Position numbers and translations under genes: made by a program. Below, one piece after another: positions 13,590-25,768 of a DNA stretch of 64,000 bases (positions within the stretch are counted from its first letter, which is position 1; every line of letters begins with the position of its first letter). Location: NCBI GenBank assembly GCA_021613335.1, contig JAJTWR010000458.1, forward strand, positions 650,001 through 714,000, given 5' to 3'. The DNA comes from Whitmania pigra. Lineage: Eukaryota > Annelida > Clitellata > Hirudinida > Haemopidae. A model generated the notes under the pieces. The model made no database searches and was not told the origin of the DNA. It saw only the letters and a list, made by a program, of their open reading frames with translations.

Positions 13590-14115
13590 ATGTCTGAAGC
13601 AAAAGTTAGACAAGAGCTGGAGAAATGCTTCGATTTCTTTGACGCCGATGGCAGTGGCTACTTGGACGCAGCAGAGTTGTTGAAAGTTGCTCTCAAGTAC
13701 AATGAGGAGCACCAGGGTTGTGGCTGCAAGAAATCCGAGGATGAAGTCAAAGTTGGTAGAATGATTCAAAATATGTCTCCTTTCGATGAACACTCCTAGA
13801 GATATTCCTAAAATTTACGACATATGGTCTATTGTTTTAAATATGGAGAAATATTTGGTTATCAATTTAATTCTTATTTGTGCAAACTAAAAAATAAAAA
13901 CGTTTACCACAAAAAACCAACCTTGAGACAGAATTTATCGAGATTGAAATTATATTTGTGGAAAAGAATAATTAAATTAGTAACCTTTTAAAACTGGTAG
14001 TCACTTGAAAATATTAATATTTCTGCAGGAGATCATTGAGACTCTCGACAAAGACAAGGATAACAAGGTCAGCAAGGAAGAATTCGTCGATTTCCTTCTT
14101 AAATATTTCAAATGA
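13590..14115 (+). CDS. Small two-EF-hand calcium-binding protein
   Basis: Two coding exons: 13590 to about 13751 (donor AAA|GTTGGT; the alternative GAA|GTCAAA would end at 13745) and 14029-14115 after TTTCTGCAG. The product is about 82 residues. The first loop, DADGSGYLDAAE, and the second, DKDKDNKVSKEE, both carry Asp at loop positions 1 and 3 and Glu at 12, so both should bind calcium. The second loop has Asn instead of the usual Gly at position 6. Size and layout recall small S100/calbindin/parvalbumin-type proteins, but the first loop is canonical rather than the S100 pseudo-loop, so I do not assign a subfamily. The linker is unusually Cys/Gly rich (GCGCKK). It probably acts as a cytosolic calcium buffer or sensor. 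Confidence 0.8.
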
Positions 14116-14349
14116 TTCGGAATCTTCAATATCCGATAAACCGTACTACTGCTAGTCGCCTGCTATTGCCGCCATATTTCTTTTAAAGCCATCGTCACTT
14201 CTATCATAAGTGCCTTCAACCTTTTTTCAATATTTCTTGCAAACGATGTTTAATAATCTTAATCGGGGTTTTGCTTTGAATTTAAAATCAGTTAAGTGAT
14301 TTTATTAATTAATTGAAAATCCAATTGTGAGACCTTAGTGGTTCGACGA

Positions 14350-14355
14350 AATAAA
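14350..14355 (+). promoter_or_regulatory. Poly(A) signal of the EF-hand gene
   Basis: AATAAA 235 nt after the stop codon, followed by a T-rich stretch. It agrees with the direction and end of the EF-hand gene. Confidence 0.5.
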
Positions 14356-14614
14356 TAATGAAAAAATTATTTTTGTTATCATGTTTCATTTTTAAACATC
14401 AAGTACAAAACACGTCGTGAGATCATGAGAAAGTACAGTGACAAGTGATGGAAAAGTTTATAAATGGAGACGGTAGATAAATTTGGGTAGGTCCGAAGTA
14501 TATGGTTACGACATTAATAAAATAAATAAATAAAATATATAAATAAAGCTGGGAAAGTAAATACCGAAGTGGGACCAGAGAATTCAATGAATGAATAAAA
14601 GGCTTTAGTAGCAG

Positions 14615-15517
14615 TCAAAAGTTCGTGGCTTCAGCGTCAACTACTGGGTTAAAGGTTTGGACAGGGTTTGCTTGTTGCTGAACTGGATGCGTGCCTCCAA
14701 CTCCTCTTCCCCTTCCTCTTCTCATTTCCTTCTTCACCTGCCTTTGATGAAGGGCAGCATTCAGATCATTCATGAGGGCCGCTCTTCCAGGTGCGAAGTT
14801 CTTTCCGGGTACTTTTCCAGCAATCGAACTGGCCATTGGACCTGTCGTCGGCATAAATTGAGGAGGTGGTTTTGGCTTTCCAGGTAGGTGACATATGTCT
14901 TCTGGCACATGTTTCAGCCGCATCTAAATCACATTTATTATTTATTCCGTTTCAACTAAACCATAAATATCTCAGTGAGTGTGAATAATGTTTTTTTTTT
15001 ATATCACCACAGCTGTTAACATCGTGTTCCCACGTGACTCACGTTTGTATCGATTTTTAAATTATGTTCATATCAGTCTTCTTCTGAATGAGTAAAGAAC
15101 TCAAGATAGAAATATTTGCTGGGCTACTTGCGATTACGACATTGGTAATTTTTTAATAGTAGATTTATAAGGAACTGTTATCAGGAAATTTTGATTAATC
15201 CGTGCAATTTTTCAGAGAGCAGCTCAATCGAATGCACATCACCACCATTATTTTCAGCATCGATCTCTCTGTCATCATCATCGTCATCGTCGTCGTCGTC
15301 GTCGTCATCGTCATCGTCATCATCATCATCATCATCATCCTAGTAACCCGGGCAACATCAAAAAGATTTTCCAACCTGTCCGTATCCACCAGAGTTTCTG
15401 ATGGACTCCATGAGGTTGGTTCTGACGTTAGCATGTTCCTTTTCCACGGTGAAGCCACAGACAGGAATTTGTATGACGTCACATCCGGGTGGAGGAGGTG
15501 GAGGAACGATGATGTGT
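14615..15517 (-). CDS. WH2-domain actin-binding protein, 3' exons only
   Basis: Two exons are supported on the minus strand: 15517-15376 (acceptor TTTTAG, donor CAG|GTTGGA) and 14923-14615 (acceptor GATTTAG) with stop. The joined product has a poly-proline run (IIVPPPPPPG) and a WH2-like motif spanning the junction (NLMESIRNSGG...RLKHV). A second WH2-like helix follows (RAALMNDLNAALHQRQ), then a GRGRG basic stretch. WH2 motifs bind monomeric actin; the LKHV element matches the LKKV-type signature. Resemblance is to WASP-family, cordon-bleu or actobindin-like proteins and I cannot choose among them. Upstream exons with the start codon were not found; the frame stays open upstream to about 15655 without ATG. 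It lies 3' of WASHC1 on the same strand. Confidence 0.55.
15268..15341. repeat. (CATCGT)n / (CAT)n microsatellite
   Basis: Mixed trinucleotide array of CAT and CGT units lying in the intron between the two WH2-gene exons. It creates spurious Met/Thr or Ile/Val frames. Confidence 0.9.
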
Positions 15518-15655
15518 CTAAAATCAGCAACTGGTTTTGTTTGATTCGGAATAATTACAATATTTTCAATGTGAATAAACCAACAATTATGTTTACTGCT
15601 TTTGCTATAAATATAAAAATCTAACTCATCCTTCTTACCGTCGCTCAGGTTAAAT

Positions 15656-17214
15656 CATTATTTTAAATTAAAAATTTTTGTAAAAAATTATTTAATGCTC
15701 ACTGATTCATATTAAAAGCTGAACTTTACGAACTAGACAGCTTTTCGATTTGTCTGTTAAAATAAAATGTTAATTACAAAAAATTTAAGAAATAATTAAC
15801 ATAATATTTATACAAGCAGTTAAGACTCAAAAAATATGGGATAGTGCTATAATCTACGCAGCATACAATGTTTTCCAAGTATAATGATTTGTGAAAATAA
15901 TATCATTCAAATACCTTTTTTCAAATGTCAATTTACAATAATATTTCCAGAAATAACTTTCCACTTAGGACTTTATTACCGTAAAATATTTAAAATCGTC
16001 GTCGAAGAGTTCATTGCAAAAAATGGTTTTATTTCAAACCCCGGATTACTTACTTTCAACACTTTTCTAAAATTTTGTTCCAAAGCAAGGATCTAAAAAA
16101 TTGTAAAAATTGCCAAAAAATTTTGTTTCCAAAGTTTCGAACGTTTCCTCCAGAGTCTCTTCCAGAGTCGTCAAAGATCAATTATTATGTACACTTTGAC
16201 GTGTTCAATGTTACTCGACTTCCCTACTTAAGAAAAGTTTACCGCTCCAAATGCATTCTACTAGTTCAGCCCAAAACCGGTTAGGAATCCAACCACCTAC
16301 AAGAATGCTGCAGCATTTCATCTGCAACTATCTCTGTTTTCGTAGAGTGGATGAAGATTGTTTACTTTAGATGTTTACTCGATAGTGATCACCAATATAC
16401 GATTATGATAATGATCTCAGGGAGGACTGAACTAAACAGCTACATCATAAAGCGGCCAACGGTTTCCATCGGACCCGCTGATTTGGGTATCTGCTAAAAA
16501 GCCTTGGGCGTTTTAACAGAAACTAACACATCAGGTGAATTATTTCAACCGCAATAAAGATTTTCTTAAAGTCCATCTTTAAGCATAACTTCATCAAGTT
16601 TTCCTGCCCTAGTGATTGTATTCGCTTTCTAGGCATTCTATTTCATCTAACACCTTCCTTTAGAAAACAAGGCACTTTGTCAAGTCACGATCGTTGCCAA
16701 GTCTATGAAAACATTTGGAAAACCCTCTAAAATTGTTGCTGTTTCGACCACAAAACAGTTTTGCTCTCATTCCAAGCCAATGAATGGCATCAGAATGAAT
16801 GATAAGTTAATCATAATAATCAGTTAATCACAATTCACACGCAAGCCGCAGAACAGTAGCTGTTTGTGCTATGCACTCTCGCAATAGTTATTGTAATAAG
16901 AAATTATCAATGCATCTGCCGAAGTTTCAAGGTTAATTTCTGAAGTGTTTATGTGATAAATTAATTAATTAATAATAAATTAATTTTCAAACACAAATCT
17001 TTCTGTCACCTAAGCTTAAGTTTTCAATCAACCAACTCAGTTATTAATGAAAAACTTTCACCACTTTGGAATGAAAGAGGACATTCTTAATACCAAAGCA
17101 ACAAATATAATTAATAAATCTGCTAATAGTAATACAGTAATTTTTAAAGCTTCAGAAATAATTCTAAATTTAAAATATTTATAAATTTTACAACAAAATA
17201 TGACAACAAGCTCA
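15656..17214. other. Region between WASHC1 and the WH2 gene
   Basis: No convincing exon. It may contain the unlocated 5' exons of the WH2 gene on the minus strand. An unrecognised plus-strand open frame lies at 15884-16096. Confidence 0.35.
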
Positions 17215-19890
17215 TCATTTCCAGTCATCATTATCATCATCTACTTCCATCTTCTGTGGAATGACAGGCACTCTCTCCATCAAGACATTCAAGGTGTCCT
17301 TGCCCTTTGGTTTGTCCCTGGTGTCTTTCTGGGCCCCCATCAGACCCTTCCTCCGCAGCTGCAACTTTGCAGCCAAATCACTCATCAGATCCCCCGGGCC
17401 CCCCGAAGTTTTACCGGAAGATGTCGCGTCAGAAGATCCGACATCCTTATTCTTCTTACTTTCCATCAATCGCCTCTCTTTGGCGCTCTTAAGTCTGGCT
17501 TTTCCTGCTCCTCCTGCACCTCTGATGGCTTCCATGAGACTTGCTCGGCTGTCCGATTCTGGCAGGAGGGGTCGTCTGCAAAGAAGGAAGAGGGCAATTA
17601 TTGAACTGCTCGGAATATAAAGGCTTCCAATAAAATTCAGTCGTATTAATACAAAACAAGCCACTGAAATTTTAAATAAGATGATGAAAAAACACCAACT
17701 ATTTTGAATTTTCAAGTACTCTTAAAGGAACATAGATTTTCTAGAAATCTACCAAATTCTTTTCTAAGAAATCCAACATCAGGAAATAAATAAAATCTTT
17801 TGCAATCCCATAAAAATTTCAGAATCACTTTAAAATTATTGCCACTCACGTGGGTGCAGCTTTTGGTTCCATTTCAGCAGATGGTGAAGGACTAACTGTT
17901 GGTGGTGGTGGTGGTGGTACATGTGATGGTGGAGGAGGAGGAGGAGGAGGAGGTGGAGGTGGTTGCATGGCAGATGTTGGTGGTGGTGGAGGTGGCGGAG
18001 AGATAATAGTTGTGATGTCTTTCGAGAGGCTAGGAAGCGATAACGATGCCGTGGACGACCATGCTCGAACCGATGGTAGTTCTAACTGGCGAAGTCCTTC
18101 TGTGAGAGATGGGGCTATGGAAGGACCCAAATCTGCAGTGTAGTGCAGGTCGTTCGCTATTCCTGTGGATAATGTAATTTAATATTACAACTTAATGTTT
18201 TAGTCATGAAAATATAAAACAAAAGTGGCACGCATTAAATATGATTCTATATTTAGGTACAGAAGTTCAGACAATTTGTATTTGCCTGATCTTTTAAGGG
18301 CTTTATGTATCTTAAAAGGATGCAAAGGTACTTTTTCATCGTTCCACCATTTATATAGTGCCCCTACCCGAGGGCTCACCCTGGTGGCACGGACTGGGTT
18401 GCAAACGCTAGACATTATGGCTGCTTTTATATTGCCAACATTCATTCCAAGCTTATGTTGTTTTATCTCTGGTATTAATTGAAACGTTCTATTTATTAAT
18501 AAATATTAGTCTCAATAAAAATCTAAATATTATGTCTCAAATCAGTCATCCCTCAAATGACATAATGATCTTGAAATCAAATAAAAACATTTATATTATA
18601 AATAAGAGTTTTAAAATGCCAAACCTTTCAAAGAGATCAAACCAAACAACCTGCAAGATCGGGCAAAAAATCAGGGACACTGAGTGCAGGGACATCACCG
18701 AGGCTGGGATTGTAAGAGAAAGTCTCAACTTGTCCTTTCTTATAAAGTTCAAGTCCTTCTCTGATTGAAGTTGGAGCTTCTGCAAGACCCAAGATGTCAG
18801 AGTCATCTATGTCTCCTCCCTTTTTAGACTTCTGGCTGAGCAGAGGATCAGCAGTTGCCATCTTACTGTATCTGATTATAATGAGTGAATGAAGAATATT
18901 TTCTAATAATATCCAACATTACAAGTCATTAATAACTATAGTAGCAAAGTTGATGAATAAATTTAATACTGGAAATGTTACAATATTATCGATAGTAATA
19001 TTCGTCGAACTGACGGGTTGTCGGAAGTGTTGAAGAGCAGAAGAGAAGTAACGGACGTCAGATCGTCCGGAGGTTTTCCGAGGCCGGTGTCGGGCTCCTC
19101 CTTTGATTTTTGCCTGGAGTTGTTGGCATCAACAGAGCTGAGAGGCGAAGAAAGAAGTGGAATGCTGAAAAACTGGCGTTTTTTTTCTAGAAGCTGGAAG
19201 AAAATTTATGCAATAATTATGAGTAAATTAATTCAATATGATTAAGAATAAATTGGAATATTTTAAAAAGTTTTAGTTGACGACGCTTCTATTTGCAACC
19301 ACAAGCCCATAAAGTGAGTGATTTGTCCTCCAGACAGAGTTGATTTTATGTGAAAATGTTTGGCTTACACGTTCAGTGTCGTAATGTTTGAACTCCTCTT
19401 TAATGTCGTAAGATGTTTGCCTTGGAAAGTCAGAGTCATCTCTGAACAAATTGCTTGAAGCTACAAAGTCTTTTAAAAGGCCTCCAGATTTTAGAAGTGT
19501 GGGATATTTTGGACTTGAAAAAACAACTGTGGCATTTTTAGAGCCTTTAACCTTGTTGATCTTTGCCTAAAAGTAATTATATTTTACACACAAAAGAAAC
19601 AAAGGTTAATCCATTTTATAGATTATCAAATGTTAATATTGTACTTCAACCTGGGCAACATCAATTCGTTTAGAAATGCCTTCCAATTCTGAGTTCCTTT
19701 CAGTAATTTTTTGCAAGATTTTTGAAAAAATGTCTGAAGAAACTTTTTCCAGTCTTTCCAAAGCATTGCAGGCTCTTGCTATCATCTCTTCCTGTCTCAA
19801 GTCTGGCGAAACCAGACTGACAGTATAGACCTGGTTGTGGCTGCATGTTAGCTGGCTATGAAATCCAGCTTTCTGAAAACCATTGTCCAT
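17215..19890 (-). CDS. WASHC1: WASH complex subunit 1
   Basis: Complete minus-strand gene. Exons: 19890-19651, 19566-19369, 19193-19015, 18871-18651, 18162-17850, 17575-17215. Phases join to give 503 residues (human about 465). The N-terminal WASH homology region covers roughly residues 1-285; diagnostic stretches are VKGSKNATVVFSSPKYP, DDLTSVTSLLLFNTSDN and GIANDLHYTADLGPSIAPS. A poly-proline segment lies near 315-360. The C-terminal VCA module comprises a WH2 (SLMEAIRGAGGAGKARLKS, about 396), a connector (DLMSDLAAKLQLRRKG) and an acidic end (DDDNDDW). WASH activates Arp2/3 on endosomes to drive retromer-dependent sorting. The conserved acidic-Trp terminus confirms the stop. It shows no truncation or frameshift and is likely functional. 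Confidence 0.95.
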
Positions 19891-22800
19891 AGTGCAATGC
19901 TATCTGTCCCAATCATTGTAAAATGGTTTTTAAATGCTACATTTTTTCAGTAACATTTACGTTATTTTTGATGACTAACTACTGTGTTTAGTAATGGACG
20001 TATGTGTTAACAAATATCGCCTAATATAATCGGTAGACTCAATAGTTGTAAGATTTAGGTATGATTTCAAAAGTGAAAAGTGTACATACTGACTTTATTA
20101 CTTTGTCTCTAATCCTATTTTCAGCCCAAAAAACCACTTCGCGCAGTCTCGAAGGGGCGTACACTCAAACGATGTTTTTGTTTACGTGAAATGCACTTTG
20201 GACATTCTGGTAATGCGAGCCTATTTAATTTTTAAGAAAAAAATTTGATTTGACATAGTTTATGTGTATTTATATCTATTAAATTATGTGATAATTTCAT
20301 TCCAATGCCAATTTTTAAAAGTTTACTCGATTGATGCGGCATGCTATCCAATCATATGGTTGGCATAATTAATGATTTTTATAATATTTCAATTGAGGGG
20401 ATGAAACAAAATACCATTGTTCATTTAGGCCAAGTTGATAAAGAACATCTTTGAAAATTAAAAGGACCATTTCATTGTTAATTTGTCAAATTATTACCTA
20501 TGTGGCTAATCTGCGAAAAAAAGAATTTCATAGAATGAACTGCAAAAATTTACCTAATACAAGATTGCAAGGAAAGCTGACTTTTTAAGCTATGCTTTAG
20601 AAGAAATTTTTCTCATATACTTTTAGAAGTTCAGATGTCATCCATTGGTTAGTCACTACTACCCTTATTGAACGAACAAGGGGGAAGATGTTGTAAATAA
20701 TTAAATAGCTATCTTAATATTGATTGTAATAGTTTAACAATAAATTGTAATTGTTGATACAAACAGTGTTTTTTAAAGATATTAATTAGATATTAGATAT
20801 TAATATTAGTTATTAATTAATATTAAAAGGAAAATTGCTTTTGACAAAATAATGGTGAAAGAAAAAAAATGGTTTTCATAGCTTCAAGGTAATCAAACTT
20901 GCAAACCTTCATCAAGTGAAAATAAGAGCATCACATAATAGTGAATACATCATCCCATTCAAGTTGTTTGTTTTATGCCATTCCATAACTGTGATGAATG
21001 GGACTCCTGACGTGGAAAAGGCTCTAAAACAATCCCGTTCGTTCGACCATTACAAAAACCTTAATGCTTTAGACTCCAAGTTGTGTTTTACATACCCATC
21101 TCAGATGATTACAAACGGAAAATTGTAAAGGCTTAATTAAAGTAACGAGTTAACGAAAATGTTAAGTTGAAGTAAAGTTCGTTTGAACCTCATTTTGGCT
21201 GAAAAGTTTGGGGCAATTACCAAATTTGTGAGATTAATCTTTGTTATCGAAGATGGTGATATATAAATGGTTTGCAAGAAGGACGAAATTGTATGAACTG
21301 GAATGTATAACTAGTTTCAATGCATTTGAATTTTTGAGGTTTATTTACGAATGAAGGCGACGATGTGAGAGTCATAATAAACATTTGCAGCGCAGTTTTT
21401 GAGCAAAAAGTCAAAGCGTAGTAGTCCTGAAAAGTGATATAGGATAGCCTTATAAGGGCAGTTAATGTGCTCATTCAGAGAACCTCCAGGAGGGAAGATG
21501 GCTGATGAGAGACCAATTTCATTAATTTTTAGCCTTTTCATAGAGGAGCTTAGATCCTCAATCCAAGATTGCACACCTAAAATTTCTCACATCTCGATAA
21601 GAGAGGATTTAGATGCAATTAGTTTTCAAAACATTGTTTTATTTAACTCTAAATTTTAACTTTATTTAACTTTAAATGCAGATTGTACTTAAAATGAAAA
21701 AGTGCTCGTACAAGTTATGGACAGGATGTTCTGATTGATGGCAGGGATTCTTTCTGCGATGGGAATAATCAACAAAAACTAAAAAATTTTGCTTGCATAA
21801 GGAAATGCGAGTGTTTTTCGAGGTGGTAAGTTGAAGATGACTGATTCTTCCTGTGGGGTACTTTGTCCTGAGCAGAACTTTTTGGCCCAAAACGTCCGTC
21901 GTGGCATGGAAACCTATGCTTCCTAGTAGCGACAAATTTATCTCTTATTTTCCTGTCCGCTAGAATTTAAGTCACTCATATATTTTATCTTTTGTCGTGT
22001 GACCTAGCGATCCAACAAAGTTCAAAGGTCATCACTGGGAGGTCCAGAGTGCACCAGCAGCAGGGACTTATGAAGCGCTTAATTATTATCTGCCACAAAA
22101 TTGTTTCACCAAACTACTAGAAATATTTTGACATTCGTATTTTATTTTATTAATGCATCCACGATGCAAGACTTTAATCAGAATGTAGAGTAAATGACAT
22201 AAGTCATTCTAAGAGATCACTTATTTCCTTTGAACGAAAATGACACAAAACATGTTTTCAGTGAAACTAGTTATTTCGAAGTACTTTTCTGAACACTTCG
22301 AAAATCTTAAATTTAAATTGAAACGAAGGTTTCATAATTTTTTCCTCGAGAAATTACAATAAAATCTTCATTTAAATGCAACAAACTTGATGGTACTTGG
22401 CATTGAAAGAGAAATAAAGCAATGAGATAAGGGAATAATAAGAAGTCAGAAGATAACAAGGAGCATGATAAAATATCCCACGTTATCGAGAAAATGTTTT
22501 CATCTCCGTGTCACTGAAGAGTCGAAATGTCGTCCTCATTTTCATGTCTTCAATCGAATTAACAGAAAATAATTCAAGACAGATTAATAAACTAATATTA
22601 GATTAACTGAACTTTTTTTTATAATAAAAATACTATGTACGTAATTCAAAATTTAATTAATAAATTAAATAAAAAGCTAAACATGTCAAAATAAATTAAG
22701 CCGTCAAGCTGTAAATTTGTGCAGAAAAGAATTGTAAGAGTGGAAAAATGAGGCATTAAGGATGGCAGAAGAACGTAGAAGTTAATGGCTGAGTGGAGTT

Positions 22801-23750
22801 GAATGGATGGAAGGTTGGAGAATAAAAACCGTCGGATGAATAATGTAAGCCATATCGCCCCTGTGTTTGTTTGAACATTTGTCAATTGAACAATGATGGA
22901 TCTCCAGTAAATATGTCCTCACTTTACACGGATTCCTCTGTCCATCCGTCTATTCATCTGCGTCTTCATCTATCCATCACCATCTCATTCTATCCATTCG
23001 TTTATCCATCCTTCCATTCAATGGGTAAGGTCTACTAGTTAAGCCCTACTTTCATCAAAATAATTTTTCTTTCTCTATCCATATTTTCACATTTTCATCC
23101 GTCTATTTATCCAAACAATCATCCATCCAACTAGCCGTTCATTCATCCATCCATCCATCCACACCCTATTTGACTGCCCCGTCCAAGCAGCCATTGGAAG
23201 GTCGTTCAAAGCGTTTAAAGAGGTGAAGCGCGGCAATCCTTCTTAATGGGGATAAAGATTTTGAATGATGATTTCATCTCTTTTTCATTCTTTCACACCT
23301 TCACGTATACTTGCATTGTTGAATATACGGCAAATAAGCACTTCCTAAAATCCTAATCGTCTACTACGTCGGTAATTTAACGCAGCTTTATTATTTTACT
23401 TTCGTCGTTGTCGTCATCACCGTCACCGTCGTCGTTGTCGTCTTCATTAAGACGACATGCGCGTGTGTTATTTCATGCATAAAAAACTCAACTTATGCCA
23501 TAACATCATTCCAATTATTTTCACTGCTTAACTCCACAACACAATCCGCAGTTTCTCCGCATCGTCTTCATCCTCTTTCTTCCTCCGCGCTAAAGTTCTT
23601 TAGGAGGCAGGTGCTGGCAGACGATTATGTCCGAGAGAAGAAATGTTTTGCGGACGAAATTACGAGCCTCGTACGTTGTAAAATCTCTCATCAGATTGAC
23701 ACATTGAGGTTGGTTAGCTGTTTCTCACTCTTTTGTTCAAATCGTTAATC
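19891..23750. other. Gene-poor intergenic region
   Basis: No recognisable coding exon on either strand. Degenerate (CATC)n stretches lie at about 22920-23170. Open frames at 20916-21128, 21341-21574 and 21672-21935 are short and unrecognised. Confidence 0.4.
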
Positions 23751-23751
23751 A

Positions 23752-23832
23752 TTAACAATAACCAATAACATTAACAATAACCAATAACATTAACAATAAC
23801 CAATATCATTAACAATAACCAATAACATTAAT
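23752..23832. repeat. 20-bp tandem repeat, four copies
   Basis: The unit, roughly CATTAACAATAACCAATAA with one extra base, is repeated about four times with a single substitution (AATATC for AATAAC). Confidence 0.85.
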
Positions 23833-24479
23833 CTTACCAATGATTTATATCTCGTGTCGGCACTTTAAGCTAATTGAAAATTTCTCATTTTGCTTAAACG
23901 TGAACGAACACTCTAGATAATTATGGAATAAATTCTTGATGGACATTGTTCGCAAAAAAAAAAACATAATTTAAAATAAATTAAAAAATATTCGTTGGTG
24001 AACGTAATGAATGTAAGTGAATATTCAGAAGTAAGACGGATGGGCTGACATTCATTAAATGAGCGATCTACTTCAATAACCGTCGGCGGACATCCGATCA
24101 ATTTATCAACGATTAGATGATCAATTTACTAAGGAACATGCGATCAATTTGTTAAGCATTAACGAATGCTTGTGCAATAAAATGAATGATCATCCACGAT
24201 AAGAAGGAAACGATCGGCATGCACTAAATTTAGCTTTAGGACGAAGAACACGCATAGCGAATAATATTCGGTAATATGAGGAAATAGGGGCAAATAAGAC
24301 AAAACATCGGCGGACAATAAAGAAGAATGCAATACGCCTGGTCTGTCGCGATGCTTGGTCACCGTTGATTCTTTTCTAAATTACTTCGATTCCATTGGCC
24401 AGTCCCAAGCCCTACTCTTGGAGCTATAAATAGCACTCATCCCTTCTTATTTCCTCCTTCTTTTCAAATCGCCAGGAGT

Positions 24480-25150
24480 GGGCAAAATCTTCAATTTCTC
24501 CGATGCCACGGCAACCGAGACGCTGATTGTCGTGTGGAGGGGAGGAGTTCTCGAGGAAGGCTGGAAGTTGCTCGGAGCCATTTTCATGGAGCACAATAAA
24601 CATCGCAACTAATAGACGTTGCAATTCCAGGACAATTACTGGCAAGACTGTCTACCGTTGCAACGTCGTCATGACCGCGCGTGCAAATAATTACAGTTGT
24701 TCTTGTTCTTGTTGTTGTGGTCGTTGCGTCCTTAGTTTTGTCATGGTTTTTCATTGCATATTCGTGGCTATCGTATTCGTCATCGTCATCATCATCGACG
24801 TCGTCGTCGTCGTTAGCAAAACCAACGTAATACCAACACGTTAATAATCACCACATAGGCAGTCGTGAGACCAATAGTCACGTTATCACATCAGAATCAT
24901 TATCATCAAGCACTGATCCCTGGAGACTTTGTAATGGTTGTGATGGTCTCTGATAGAGGAGATGTACGATGAAGAAGTGGCCATACTTGAGCTTATGGCC
25001 GAACACGTCCATCCACAAATTGAGCACATTTCTCTGCACTTCACCACTCTCAGCGGCCTCTGTTCTAGCTGAAGAACGGTGGCTCTGGCTACCAGGGTCA
25101 CAGCAAAACACGGTACACGTGGAAAGAGAAGTGTTCCAATAATTGAACAA
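24480..25150. other. GC-richer island, possible unrecognised exons
   Basis: On the plus strand a pyrimidine-rich tract and CGCCAG acceptor at about 24473 precede an open frame containing LIVVWRGGVLEEGWKLLG, ending at about 24619. On the minus strand 25150-24881 an open frame contains NVLNLWMDVFGHKLKYGHFF. Base composition is less AT-biased than the surroundings. Neither product is recognised and the two lie on opposite strands; the second has no clear splice sites. Confidence 0.2.
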
Positions 25151-25589
25151 TGGTGCTGATTGGAGAGGTTTATCCCTAATGTATTGAAAGTTATTGGTAC
25201 GTGGCGGTACTTGTCCCTTTTATTTCATTCTTTATTTTTATTTTTGTCAACGTAATGGATATTAAACGATTTAAATAATTAAGAAACAATTTTTAAAAAA
25301 GTATTATTTATTCATAATATCATCTTTTGTAAAAGAAATTACTTGTGTAAACACTTGTAAGTCAATGAATGGATGGGTTTCTCAAATAAGGACGCGAAGT
25401 TAAATTCATCGCCATGAACGAATGGTTAAATCGGATTCTTGTTTAGTATTATCATCTGGTTAAACGAGTCGATGACTGTGTGTATTTTTCGAAAAAAAAT
25501 TGTAGATATCTATGATTTTTTAAAACACACATGATAAATCCATAAATTAATGAAGAAAATTTCCAAACCATCCTTTCCAATAAACAATG

Positions 25590-25768
25590 ATCAAGAAATA
25601 TTTTAATTGGAATGAGTTTTTAAGAAATATTTTAATTGGAATGAGTTTTTAAAAAATATTTTAATTAGAATGAGTTTTTAAGAAATATTTTATTGGAATG
25701 AGTTTTTAAAAAATATTTTAATTAGAATGAGTTTTTAAAAACTATTTTAATTAGAATGAGTTTTTAAA
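25590..25768. repeat. 29-bp tandem repeat, about six copies
   Basis: The unit AAGAAATATTTTAATTGGAA plus TGAGTTTTT recurs about six times with drift (AAAAAA for AAGAAA, TTAGAA for TTGGAA, and one copy with a 1-bp loss). Confidence 0.85.

Noticed and set aside
15195..15624. Overlapping frames of poly-Ile/Val (plus) and poly-Met/Thr (minus)
   Set aside because: Created by the CATCGT microsatellite; only the minus-strand exon 15517-15376 has proper splice sites and motif content.
17850..18143. Gly-rich plus-strand frame
   Set aside because: Reverse complement of the WASHC1 poly-proline exon.
18200..18445. 81-codon minus-strand frame within WASHC1 intron 4
   Set aside because: The flanking exons join in phase without it and match WASH across the junction; the peptide is unrecognised and may be an old repeat remnant.
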